64,000 nt of DNA from Blautia hominis (GTDB taxonomy: Bacteria; Bacillota; Clostridia; Lachnospirales; Lachnospiraceae): positions 186,001 through 250,000 of the forward strand of contig NQOF01000007.1 of the NCBI GenBank assembly GCA_002270465.1. The letters are read 5' to 3'. Shown here in pieces: positions 51,434 through 59,211 of this stretch. Each line of letters starts with the position of its first letter. The first letter of the stretch is position 1. Both the position numbers and the translations under genes were made by a program. The notes below the pieces were generated by a model. It was not told where the DNA came from and searched no databases. It saw only the letters and a program-made list of their open reading frames with translations.

Positions 51434-52828
51434 TTATCTGCTATCCTGTTCCCAAAGGAAACTTACCTTCGTCCCCTCCCCCAGCCAGCTTTCAATGACC
51501 AGCCTGCCATTATGAAGTTCCGCGATCTTTCTGCAAAGGGAAAGTCCCAGGCCGGAACCGCCTGATGCCCTTGCCCTTGATTTATCTACCATATAAAAGG
51601 CCTCCTGTATTTTCCCGATCTCTTCTTCTGGTATCCCGCTCCCCTCGTCCCTCACGGAAATACCTTTTTCCCAGGCCTCTATCTCTATGCATCCCCCCTC
51701 ATGGGAAGCCTTACAAGCATTATCCAGGAGATTCATGAGCAGGCTTGTGATCAAATCCTCATCCATCAAATGACACAGCTTCTCACCGGTCATCTTGACT
51801 GTCAGAGACAATCCTTTTTCTTTCAGGCGGAATGTCATGAGACTCTTCACATTTTCCAAGAGTGTTTTCATCTGTACATTTTTCTTTTCTATGGTCTTCT
51901 CCCCATCTTTATAAAGCCCTGTCAGCTCCAGCATTTTTGCTGAAAGCCTGGACAGCCTTCTGGACTCACTGCCGATATATAAAAGTGCCTTTTCTTTCTC
52001 TTCCTGCGGCAGACGCATTTTTAAAAGGATATCCGAATAGCCGATGATGGCCGTCATGGGAGTTTTCAGTTCATGGGCAAGGCTTCCCATTAGCTGAAGC
52101 TGGCGCTCATTGGTATGGGCCAGTTCTTTTATATGTTCCTCAACCTTATCAGCCATGCGGTTAAAATCCTCACTGATCTCTCCTATCTCATCCCGCCTCC
52201 TGACCTTGATCCGGGACTCATAGTTTCCCCCTGCGATCTCATCTGCGGAGTCTTTCAGGCTGTAGATCGGTCTCATGACCAGCCGGATGACAACCACCAG
52301 GATAACAGCAATAAATCCTGTCAATAAGAACGCTGCCGCCAGCCCCTGGAAAAACATTTTCTTACTGTTATTATGGATCTCCGTCACATCCTTGTAATGC
52401 CATACATCATAATTCTGCCTTGGCCCTATGTCCAGCCGCTTTCCCATGACCAGAAGATATTTTCCGTCCATGTTAATCTCATAGAATGGGTCCATATTCT
52501 CCGTGCCGGTATCTTCGTAGTCATACGGGGTCATGTTGAAAATCTCCTGCCCATCCTCATAGACTGCATATTCCAGACCCAGATACTCCTTACTTCCGCT
52601 TCTCATAATACGCTGTTTCATTTCCTCAGACATGGATAAAAAATCAAAGGAACCTTCCGCATACTGTCTCAGGGCTTTTAATCTGTTGTCAAATATGGCA
52701 TACTCATATTTGCTGATCCGTTCCAACTGATCTTTTTGGGAAATATAAAGCATAAACAGGGAAAAGCTCTGGGACAGCACCAGCATAGCTGCCACACAGA
52801 CCAGGCAGATTTTGGTCCGCAGCTTCAT
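51434..52828 (-). CDS. Sensor histidine kinase with HAMP domain
   Basis: The 464-residue kinase has helices at about residues 8-28 and 160-183 bounding an extracellular sensor of some 130 residues. A HAMP domain (185-235), HisKA with H252 in SLAHELKTPMTAIIGYS and a HATPase domain (N box NLLDNACKAS, G boxes SVRDEGSGIPEE and GGSGLGLSLC) follow. The start ATG 52828 has GGAGGTGGGGGG upstream and overlaps the response regulator stop codon as ATGA. It probably controls the ABC-lipoprotein cluster downstream. Confidence 0.94.
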   Translation of the reverse strand: MKLRTKICLVCVAAMLVLSQSFSLFMLYISQKDQLERISKYEYAIFDNRLKALRQYAEGSFDFLSMSEEMKQRIMRSGSKEYLGLEYAVYEDGQEIFNMTPYDYEDTGTENMDPFYEINMDGKYLLVMGKRLDIGPRQNYDVWHYKDVTEIHNNSKKMFFQGLAAAFLLTGFIAVILVVVIRLVMRPIYSLKDSADEIAGGNYESRIKVRRRDEIGEISEDFNRMADKVEEHIKELAHTNERQLQLMGSLAHELKTPMTAIIGYSDILLKMRLPQEEKEKALLYIGSESRRLSRLSAKMLELTGLYKDGEKTIEKKNVQMKTLLENVKSLMTFRLKEKGLSLTVKMTGEKLCHLMDEDLITSLLMNLLDNACKASHEGGCIEIEAWEKGISVRDEGSGIPEEEIGKIQEAFYMVDKSRARASGGSGLGLSLCRKIAELHNGRLVIESWLGEGTKVSFLWEQDSR

Positions 52829-53496
52829 CCCCCCACCTCCAGACGGTACCCGATCCGCGGTACGGTCCTGATCATATCCTGCCAGCCTAATTTTTTGCGG
52901 ATTCTGGCAACATGTACATCCACGGTCCTTGTCTCACCTTCAAATTGGATTCCCCAAAGTTCATTTAATATCTGCTCTCTTGTGAGGGCTATGTTTTTAT
53001 TCTTTATGAACAGCATAAGGCAGTCAAATTCCATGGGTTTCAGGATCAGTTCCTCTTCCCCTTTCATTACCCTGCGTTCTTTTACATAGACGGTCACATC
53101 CCCAATCCGGATCTCATCATCGTTTTTCTGATGCCGTTCCAGGACCTTTTCTATTCTTACCAGCAGTTCCAGGATTTCAAAAGGTTTCACAATATAATCC
53201 TCCGCTCCCTCTTTCAGCCCTTTCACTTTGCTGCCCACCTCACCTTTGGCGGTGAGAAAGATAACAGGGATCTCCCTTTTACTGCAATAGGGGAGCAGTT
53301 CAAATCCATTCCTTCCCGGAAGCATGATATCCAGCAAAGCCAGGTCACAGCTTACATCGTCCGTACTGCACAAAAATTGCTCCGCCCGGCTGCCGTCATA
53401 AAAACGATGCACTTCATAACCTGCGGTTTCCAGACTTATTGTGATCAGATCGTTGATGGCAGCCTCATCTTCCACTACCAGTATTTTTGATTTCAT
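52825..53496 (-). CDS. OmpR-family response regulator
   Basis: The 223-residue protein has a receiver domain (KILVVEDEAAIND, phosphoryl-accepting D56 in LLDIMLPG, conserved K in LTAKGE) and a winged-helix output domain (about 130-223; REQILNELWGIQFEGETRTVDVHVARIRKKLG). ATG 53496 was chosen because GGAGGAATCCCC precedes it. It is the first gene of the unit and is coupled to the kinase. It is divergent from the AgrC-like kinase, with a MITE between them. Confidence 0.95.
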   Translation of the reverse strand: MKSKILVVEDEAAINDLITISLETAGYEVHRFYDGSRAEQFLCSTDDVSCDLALLDIMLPGRNGFELLPYCSKREIPVIFLTAKGEVGSKVKGLKEGAEDYIVKPFEILELLVRIEKVLERHQKNDDEIRIGDVTVYVKERRVMKGEEELILKPMEFDCLMLFIKNKNIALTREQILNELWGIQFEGETRTVDVHVARIRKKLGWQDMIRTVPRIGYRLEVGG

Positions 53497-53620
53497 GGGG
53501 ATTCCTCCATTTTCGATTACAGCGGTTTTATAAGGAACTGTTGTTTTCATCATTGTAGCCTAATATGCGGGAGATTTCAATTTTTTTCATTGACTGACAT
53601 CTTTTCCTTTATTGACGCAT

Positions 53621-53753
53621 GTAACAGTTCAGACAAGCTGAACCGTTCCGCATCCGGACATTAAAAATCGCTTGGCCATGGGCCGGATGCCTGCTGCCAC
53701 TACTTTTTCATACGGTCAGCGCAGTAAATGCGCAGACCTGCCTGAACTGTTAT
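53621..53753 (+). mobile_element. MITE (133 bp) with perfect 8-bp target duplication
   Basis: The ends GTAACAGTTCAG (53621-53632) and CTGAACTGTTAT (53742-53753) are 11/12 inverted repeats. TGACGCAT flanks both sides (53613-53620 and 53754-53761). The interior is closely related to the copy at 51037 (GGCCATGGGCCGGATGC; GCGCAGACCTGCCTGAACTGTTA). It sits in the divergent promoter region of two signalling operons. Confidence 0.92.
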
Positions 53754-53781
53754 TGACGCATTGCTTTTCACACTATATACT
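53753..53781 (+). promoter_or_regulatory. Promoter of the AgrC-like kinase gene, built on the MITE target duplication
   Basis: TTGACG (53753-53758) and TATACT (53776-53781) are 17 bp apart. The -35 hexamer lies in the right copy of the target duplication and takes its first T from the element end. The pre-insertion sequence would have had the same hexamer, which remains as a left copy at 53612-53617. Confidence 0.72.
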
Positions 53782-53836
53782 GGGACTGTATTGTAAAATT
53801 GTCATGGTATTCTATTATATAAAGGTGGTGAATCGT

Positions 53837-55165
53837 ATGATATATGGCCTTCTCACTTATTTGGCCGCCAGTTATTTTACGGAAGCTGTCATCTATTTTT
53901 TGAGCTGCAGGCTTCTGGGTCGCAAAATCCTCTGGATAAAACTTCTGCTGACCGCTCTGGCCGCAGACATAATAGTAGCTCCTGTTGTCTATCTGGGATT
54001 GTATGGTAATATTATAACAGGTATTCCCCTTCCCTTATTATCTTATCTTCTGGATATGTTTGTTCTGACAGTTAATATTCTTTTCCTATATTTTGTGGCA
54101 GAACGCAATTTCAAAAGAATAATGATCGCCGTACCCTTTGCCTATTTCACGTTCTACCAGACTTATCTGATCACCTGCTTTTTTATTCCTTACAGATATG
54201 AACTGGGTTCCATGGTAAATCAATGTATCTCCATTACGTTATTGCTTCTTTTTACTTTTTTCATGGGAAAGCTGATCGTAAAAACAGATGCGGCAACCTT
54301 TGTAGATTACTGCACCAGGAAGAAAAAACATAGCATCCCGGCAGCACTGACCGGACTTTTTCTGGCAGGTGCCCCTCATTATCTGATCGTGCTGTCCATG
54401 GCTGATATGAATTATAATACTCTGCTGACCATGATAGGAATGACTCTGCTTTTGTCCTTCACGGTATTCTTTCGATTTCTCTCAAAGAATGTTATCCTCG
54501 AAGAGACGGAAAAAGCACAGGCCGGTATCATTGCCCAGCAGACTGCATACATTCAAAACCTTGAGGAAATCCAAAAGGATGTCCGGGTGTACCGCCACGA
54601 TTTCAAAAATATGATGTCCGGAATGTATCTGGATGTAAAAGAAGGAAAGACAGAGGCACTGGAACAGTACATGCAGCATATGCTCAATGAATTTGACCAT
54701 ACCATCGGTGCTAAAATCCAGACCGCCAACCAGATCATGAATATTGAGATCATAGAGTTAAAAAGCCTGTTAATGGCTAAACTCTCTCAGCTTGATACCC
54801 TGAATATCCCCTGGCACCTGGAAGTCTTGTACCCGGTCAGGGCGTGCCGCATGAAGATCCGGGATCTGCTGCGCTGTATTGGCATTCTGACCGACAATGC
54901 CATGGAGGCGGCAAAAACTGCGCAGGGTGAGGTGGACATTATGATCACTGCCCAGAATGACTGTGTGATATTCTTAGTCTCCAACCCCGTGGAGGGTGAG
55001 GTGGACATGAACAGGATCTGGCAGAAAGGATGGTCCACCAAAGGCAGCGGACGGGGGCTTGGCCTGTACAGCTACAGAGAGATCACCGGACAATATCCCA
55101 ATGTAAGCTGTTCCACCTTTTGCCGCGGCGGACGTTTCTGCCAGGAATTAAGAATAGAGGGATAA
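53837..55165 (+). CDS. AgrC-like GHKL-domain sensor histidine kinase
   Basis: The 442-residue protein has six to seven N-terminal membrane helices (residues 1-215), a coiled linker, the phosphorylated histidine in VYRHDFKNMMSG (near residue 255) and a GHKL ATPase domain (ILTDNAMEAAK, then GWSTKGSGRGLGLYSYREI). ATG 53837 was chosen after AAGGTGG; longer in-frame starts run into the MITE. It belongs to the quorum- or peptide-sensing AgrC/ComD type, but no autoinducer peptide or AgrB-type protease gene is nearby. It is paired with the LytTR regulator 4 bp downstream. Confidence 0.92.
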   Translation: MIYGLLTYLAASYFTEAVIYFLSCRLLGRKILWIKLLLTALAADIIVAPVVYLGLYGNIITGIPLPLLSYLLDMFVLTVNILFLYFVAERNFKRIMIAVPFAYFTFYQTYLITCFFIPYRYELGSMVNQCISITLLLLFTFFMGKLIVKTDAATFVDYCTRKKKHSIPAALTGLFLAGAPHYLIVLSMADMNYNTLLTMIGMTLLLSFTVFFRFLSKNVILEETEKAQAGIIAQQTAYIQNLEEIQKDVRVYRHDFKNMMSGMYLDVKEGKTEALEQYMQHMLNEFDHTIGAKIQTANQIMNIEIIELKSLLMAKLSQLDTLNIPWHLEVLYPVRACRMKIRDLLRCIGILTDNAMEAAKTAQGEVDIMITAQNDCVIFLVSNPVEGEVDMNRIWQKGWSTKGSGRGLGLYSYREITGQYPNVSCSTFCRGGRFCQELRIEG

Positions 55166-55169
55166 AATT

Positions 55170-55907
55170 ATGGTTCAGATATTATTATGTGATGATGACG
55201 ACAGAATCCGGGAAGAAATTGCCCGCTGCATCAAAAGCCAGATATTGATCATGGAGTATGACATGCAGATCGCCCAAAGCTGCCAAAGCCCGGTGATCCT
55301 GTTGGAAGAACTTAAACAGATGGAAGAGAAAAGAAATATCTATTTCCTGGATGTGGACCTGAAACACCCGGAATACGACGGCTTTCTGCTTGGCAGGAAA
55401 ATCAGGGATACCGACCCATACGGAACCATTGTCTACATAACAAGCTTTGGGGATTTGGCTTATAAAACCTTTCAGTATCATGTAGAGGCCTTTGACTATA
55501 TTGTAAAAGACAATATTAATGAACTTTCCTCCTCCATTGCAAAATGCCTGGCCTCCATACAGAGCCGCCTTGTGAGTGAAAAAACGGACCCTGTGGAATA
55601 CTACACTTTTAAGACGGGAGATACCATACGGCATATCCCCCTGGATGATATTTATTACTTTGAAACCTCCACAAAATCACACTTTGTCATTCTCCACGGA
55701 AAAAATGAACACATGGAATTTCTGGGAAATCTCAGTACCATCGAAAAAGGGCTGGAGGAACATTTTATAAGGATCCACCGCTCCTATCTGGTGGCGCTCA
55801 ACAAAATTGAGCAGGTGGACCTAAAACATAACACCGTCACCGTTGCCGGGGAAGTATGTCCTGTGGCAAGAAAAGAGAAATCAAAGCTGCTGGAGCGCAT
55901 GAATTAA
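55170..55907 (+). CDS. LytTR-family response regulator
   Basis: The 245-residue protein has a receiver domain (ILLCDDDDRIREEIA; phosphorylated aspartate D61 in FLDVDL; conserved K in YIVKDN) and a LytTR DNA-binding domain (about 140-240; IPLDDIYYFETSTKSHFVILH, FIRIHRSYLVALNKIEQVDL). It probably binds the 21-bp-spaced direct repeat at 55970-56002 and activates the ABC exporter genes. It forms one transcript with the AgrC-like kinase, ended by the hairpin at 55932. Confidence 0.94.
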   Translation: MVQILLCDDDDRIREEIARCIKSQILIMEYDMQIAQSCQSPVILLEELKQMEEKRNIYFLDVDLKHPEYDGFLLGRKIRDTDPYGTIVYITSFGDLAYKTFQYHVEAFDYIVKDNINELSSSIAKCLASIQSRLVSEKTDPVEYYTFKTGDTIRHIPLDDIYYFETSTKSHFVILHGKNEHMEFLGNLSTIEKGLEEHFIRIHRSYLVALNKIEQVDLKHNTVTVAGEVCPVARKEKSKLLERMN

Positions 55908-55931
55908 CAAAAATTCATGTGTTCTTTTTTT

Positions 55932-55960
55932 GTAACAGTTCAGCTCGTCTGAACTGTTAC
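55932..55960. terminator. Terminator identical to MITE terminal repeat
   Basis: GTAACAGTTCAG (55932-55943) and CTGAACTGTTAC (55949-55960) form a perfect 12-bp stem around CTCGT, with eight T after it and seven T before it. It ends the kinase-regulator transcript. The stem sequence equals the MITE terminus at 53621, so it may be an element with its interior deleted. Confidence 0.88.
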
Positions 55961-55969
55961 TTTTTTTTG

Positions 55970-56002
55970 CCGTTTGGGAAGCGGCAAATACCATTTGGGA
56001 AG
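55970..56002 (+). promoter_or_regulatory. Direct repeat, probable LytTR binding site
   Basis: CCGTTTGGGAAG (55970-55981) and CCATTTGGGAAG (55991-56002) are 21 bp apart start to start, two helical turns. That is the usual architecture of LytTR (AgrA/ComE-type) operators. It lies 65-97 bp before the ABC ATPase start codon, with TATGAT at 56020-56025. Confidence 0.7.
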
Positions 56003-56066
56003 TGGGAAACAATTTTATCTATGATTATGGTATTGTCAGAGCAGAAAGAAAAGGAGGCATACGCAT

Positions 56067-56918
56067 ATGGACAGAGAATTTATCAGACTGGAACATATTT
56101 CAAAAAAATACAGAGATGAACTGGTTTTAAAAGGTATTGACGCAAAGCTGCATGAAGGGGAAATCCTTGGTTTCCTTGGTCCCAGCGGTGCCGGAAAGAC
56201 CACTACCATTAAGATCATAACCGGACAGTTAAGGCAGACCTCCGGTGAGGCATATATTCTGGGTATTAATTCTAAAAATATAGATGAGACCATTTATGAG
56301 CAGATTGGGATCGTCACGGACAACAGCGGTGTCTATGAATATCTCACTGTATATAAGAACCTGGAGTATTTTGCTAAAATCCTGAAAGTAAAGAAAAACA
56401 GAATAGCGGAAGTCCTGAAACAAGTAGGCTTGTATGAGCACAAGGATAAGCCGGCAGGAAAGCTTTCCAAAGGACAGACCCAGAGGCTGGTCCTTGCAAG
56501 GGCTGTACTGCATGACCCGAAAGTGCTGTTTTTGGATGAACCCACCTCGGGCCTGGACCCTTCCACGGCCATTGAAATCCATAAAATGCTGCTGGAACTG
56601 AAAAAGCAGGGCATGGCAATTTTCCTGACCACCCACAACATGGAGGAAGCCACAAAATTATGCGACCATGTGGCTCTCCTGAACGAGGGGATCGTGGTGG
56701 AATACGGCTCTCCCAAGGAAATCTGTCTGAAGCATAATGTCACTAAAAAATATGCTGTGCGTCTGGATGACGGTACCGAATGTCTCCTGGAACAGAATCA
56801 GGATAACATTGAAAAGATCAATGCCTGGATGGCGGAAAACAAAATTGAAACGCTTCATTCCTGTGAACCTACACTGGAGAGCGTATTTTTGCATGTAACA
56901 GGGAGGGAATTATCATGA
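56067..56918 (+). CDS. ABC exporter ATP-binding protein
   Basis: The 283-residue nucleotide-binding protein has Walker A GPSGAGKT (near residue 38), signature KLSKGQTQRLVLARAV, Walker B VLFLDEPTSGLDP and switch TTHNMEEA. A C-terminal extension (about 215-283) with a domain for substrate or subunit contact follows, as in DRA-type ATPases. AAAGGAGG lies 8 nt before the start. It overlaps the permease gene as ATGA. Its likely inducer is the LytTR regulator upstream. Confidence 0.94.
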   Translation: MDREFIRLEHISKKYRDELVLKGIDAKLHEGEILGFLGPSGAGKTTTIKIITGQLRQTSGEAYILGINSKNIDETIYEQIGIVTDNSGVYEYLTVYKNLEYFAKILKVKKNRIAEVLKQVGLYEHKDKPAGKLSKGQTQRLVLARAVLHDPKVLFLDEPTSGLDPSTAIEIHKMLLELKKQGMAIFLTTHNMEEATKLCDHVALLNEGIVVEYGSPKEICLKHNVTKKYAVRLDDGTECLLEQNQDNIEKINAWMAENKIETLHSCEPTLESVFLHVTGRELS

Positions 56919-57661
56919 AAACTTTACATATGAACAAGATTATGGCTATTGCCCAGATAAAGACCAAGGCGTTTATGGGAAAGAACTGTATCATCATGCC
57001 ATTATTTGCACTGGGATTCACCCTGATGATGCGCTTTCTCTACGGAAATATGCGAAGCGGCAGTGCATCCCCGGAATTTTTAAACGGCTATGCCCTGAGC
57101 ATGGGGCTTGTCATGAATATCGGCATGTGCGGCATTTACTGCACCAGTCTTTTGCTGGCTGAGGAAAAGGAAAAGAATACCCTGCGTGTACTGATGACTT
57201 CCTCGGTGAATGGACTGGAGTATGTTATCGGATGCATCCTGCCCGTGTTCGCGGCAACGGTGATCCTGAATTATGTGCTTATGCCCATCAGCGGCTATCT
57301 CATCACCGGGAAGAACCTTGTTTTCTTTTCCATTGTCACTGTCCTTTCTTCCCTGATCAGCTGTATCATCGGGATGCTGCTTGGCATCTTCGCAAAAAAT
57401 CAGGTGAGTGCGGGAACCATTACCACACCGGTATTGCTCATACTTATGATGGTGCCTATCTTTTCCGGTTTTGTGGATATACTGGAGAAGGTTTCAGGAA
57501 TGCTTTTTACGGGGATTCTTATGGATATGATCATGGATATTGTCTCCGGTAAAAGCCGGGTCCTGCATGGGGGGAGTATTGTGGTGTTGGCAGTTGAGGC
57601 GGTGTTGGCGGTTGGATTGTTTGTGGTCTTTTATAGAAAGAACGGTTTTGAAAAAGATTAA
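56915..57661 (+). CDS. ABC-2 type exporter permease
   Basis: The 248-residue membrane protein has six hydrophobic helices, a short cytoplasmic start, and the charged loop LAEEKEKNTLRVLMTSSVNGLEYVIG between helices 2 and 3 that is typical of ABC-2 permeases. It is translationally coupled to the ATPase. The pair probably exports a peptide, antibiotic or lipid, or gives resistance to one. The substrate cannot be read from sequence. Confidence 0.93.
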   Translation: MKTLHMNKIMAIAQIKTKAFMGKNCIIMPLFALGFTLMMRFLYGNMRSGSASPEFLNGYALSMGLVMNIGMCGIYCTSLLLAEEKEKNTLRVLMTSSVNGLEYVIGCILPVFAATVILNYVLMPISGYLITGKNLVFFSIVTVLSSLISCIIGMLLGIFAKNQVSAGTITTPVLLILMMVPIFSGFVDILEKVSGMLFTGILMDMIMDIVSGKSRVLHGGSIVVLAVEAVLAVGLFVVFYRKNGFEKD

Positions 57662-57672
57662 GCCTCTACCTA

Positions 57673-57697
57673 TGACCACCAGATTTTCTGGTGGTCA
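57673..57697. terminator. Stem-loop between convergent genes
   Basis: TGACCACCAGA (57673-57683) pairs with TCTGGTGGTCA (57687-57697) around a 3-nt loop. There is no strong T-run, but the position between convergent operons suits a terminator. Confidence 0.6.
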
Positions 57698-57704
57698 TGA
57701 CTAC

Positions 57705-58415
57705 TTATACGATACTCCAACATACAGCTTCTTCCTCATCTAAATTCACATACAGCCAGCCCTCCTCCAAATCTCCTGGATATTTTTCAAAGGTATCCTT
57801 TCCCGGTGGCTCCGGCACTGGTTTCCTGATTCGATCTCTGCCATAAGCAAACTTCCCGGCTGCCTTCCTATCCTGCTCTTTTGTCAAAGGCGGACGGCAG
57901 TTTGTTGTCTGCATATCTTCAACCCATCCTTTATGCAAATCAGCTTTTGTTGTTCTTTGCCATCCCCTTAGAAACAGTTTCCACTCTCCCTTCCCATCCC
58001 GGACACAAATTGTAGGCATCATTCCCAGACTTATGATTGCCATTGGATGTTCTCTGCATTTCGAGAGCGCCTCCATCCCAAAAGACCACCACAATCCTCT
58101 GGCTGCCGTATGTGTTTTGTTGATCTCAATAACAGGTGTCGCAGCCGGATGTATCAGCATATTTCCTTCCAGATTATCCACCACCGGTTTCGCCTCAAAT
58201 TCCCTCAGCCCCTTCTCATCAAAGTCCGGATGGTGAACTGCCATCAGCTCCCTCCGCTTTTCCCCTATATGCTGGTCATCATGAAACAGCATTAACTGTG
58301 CTCTCAGATTTTGAATCTCCCACATAGACATAAGCCTGTCTGCTTCCGTCTCCAGCTCTATAAATTCTGTGTCACTCAACGCCTCAAAATCATCATATAT
58401 AAACTCTGTATCCAT
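57705..58415 (-). CDS. SnoaL-like (NTF2-fold) protein, paralogue 1
   Basis: The 236-residue protein begins MDTEFIYDDFEALSDTEFIELETEADRLMSMWEIQNLRAQLMLFHD and carries an NTF2-like cone fold (about 30-175; ARGLWWSFGMEALSK, WKLFLRGWQRTTKADLHKGWVEDMQ). It is clearly related to the next upstream gene, sharing GxWW, a WKL strand and a DxHKGWxxD motif. SnoaL-like proteins include cyclases, isomerases, dehydratases and non-catalytic binders, so the activity is unknown. ATG 58415 has GGAGGAAGGTTT upstream. The context with an FGGY kinase and Opp importer suggests small-molecule catabolism. Confidence 0.8.
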   Translation of the reverse strand: MDTEFIYDDFEALSDTEFIELETEADRLMSMWEIQNLRAQLMLFHDDQHIGEKRRELMAVHHPDFDEKGLREFEAKPVVDNLEGNMLIHPAATPVIEINKTHTAARGLWWSFGMEALSKCREHPMAIISLGMMPTICVRDGKGEWKLFLRGWQRTTKADLHKGWVEDMQTTNCRPPLTKEQDRKAAGKFAYGRDRIRKPVPEPPGKDTFEKYPGDLEEGWLYVNLDEEEAVCWSIV

Positions 58416-58479
58416 AAACCTTCCTCCATATCCAATCTGTAACCGTTCCGCTTCCATAGCAGGCTTTATCCTTCTCCGG

Positions 58480-59154
58480 TCACTTTGTCTTATCTCTGCA
58501 AAGCATCCAGTTATCATCCGTCCAGGTATCATAAGGACGCGGACAGGGCGGAATACCGTCACGGATACTCAGGGGGGTATAAGGATTATGATAGGTACTT
58601 GGTTTAGAAAGAGGATGCATGGCAGTGTTGGGCCGGTTGACCAGGCTGGTGTCATCTGCCCATCCTTTGTGATAATCACACTTTATCCACCTGAAATAGT
58701 GAACATGCCAAAGTTTCCACTCTTTTTCCTCCCATATAAAATCCACTGCAACAGCCCCCCACACCCATAATGCCTGTGGGTCTTTGCTACCCATGGGAAC
58801 GCTTGCCGCGCCTGCGGTCCACCATACCCCGCGTGCGGTCTGCAGATCCCCGGCCACCTCTATCATAGGACTGGTAAGCTGGATATCCAGCATGTCACCC
58901 GGCTCGGCTTCTCCGCCAAATACCATATTTAAAATTGCCTTCACACCTTCTCTTCCCTGGAACAGACCTTCGTCTGCAATCTCACAGGAAATATCCACGC
59001 GCTCTGAAAAATATGCATATATCTTCTGGACCTGCTTAAAATTACAGGCTGCAGCACATCTTCCCATCAGATTCTGTATCTCACGGTATGCTGTTAATTT
59101 TTTCATGGACCGGAAAACTCTTTCTTTCCGTTCTTCACTTATTTTATCTGTCAT
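58480..59154 (-). CDS. SnoaL-like (NTF2-fold) protein, paralogue 2
   Basis: The 224-residue protein has an N-terminal helical hairpin (residues 10-50) and an NTF2-like domain (about 25-165; ARGVWWTAGAASVP, WKLWHVHYFRWIKCDYHKGWADDTSL), then a proline-rich tail ending PRPYDTWTDDNWMLCRDK. It is a diverged paralogue of the downstream gene, 64 bp apart, probably in the same transcript. ATG 59154 has GGGAGGAGACAG upstream. The two may form a heteromeric enzyme; this is inference. Confidence 0.8.
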   Translation of the reverse strand: MTDKISEERKERVFRSMKKLTAYREIQNLMGRCAAACNFKQVQKIYAYFSERVDISCEIADEGLFQGREGVKAILNMVFGGEAEPGDMLDIQLTSPMIEVAGDLQTARGVWWTAGAASVPMGSKDPQALWVWGAVAVDFIWEEKEWKLWHVHYFRWIKCDYHKGWADDTSLVNRPNTAMHPLSKPSTYHNPYTPLSIRDGIPPCPRPYDTWTDDNWMLCRDKTK

Positions 59155-59211
59155 CTGTCTCCTCCCTGACATGCTATTCTTGGCATATTTAATCCCTGAT
59201 CATGTTCCTTA

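Noticed and set aside
15016-53753. Assigning the MITEs to the IS66 family
   Set aside because: The 8-bp duplication and GTAA-like tip fit, but several families make 8-bp duplications and no transposase or longer terminal match is available here.
53837-55907. Complete agr-type quorum-sensing locus
   Set aside because: Kinase and LytTR regulator are present, but no AgrB-type protease or small signal-peptide gene was found between 53497 and 57700.
58443-58486. Another MITE between the SnoaL genes
   Set aside because: GTAACCGTTCC and TCCGGTCAC are reminiscent of element ends, but there is no inverted repeat of useful length and no target duplication.
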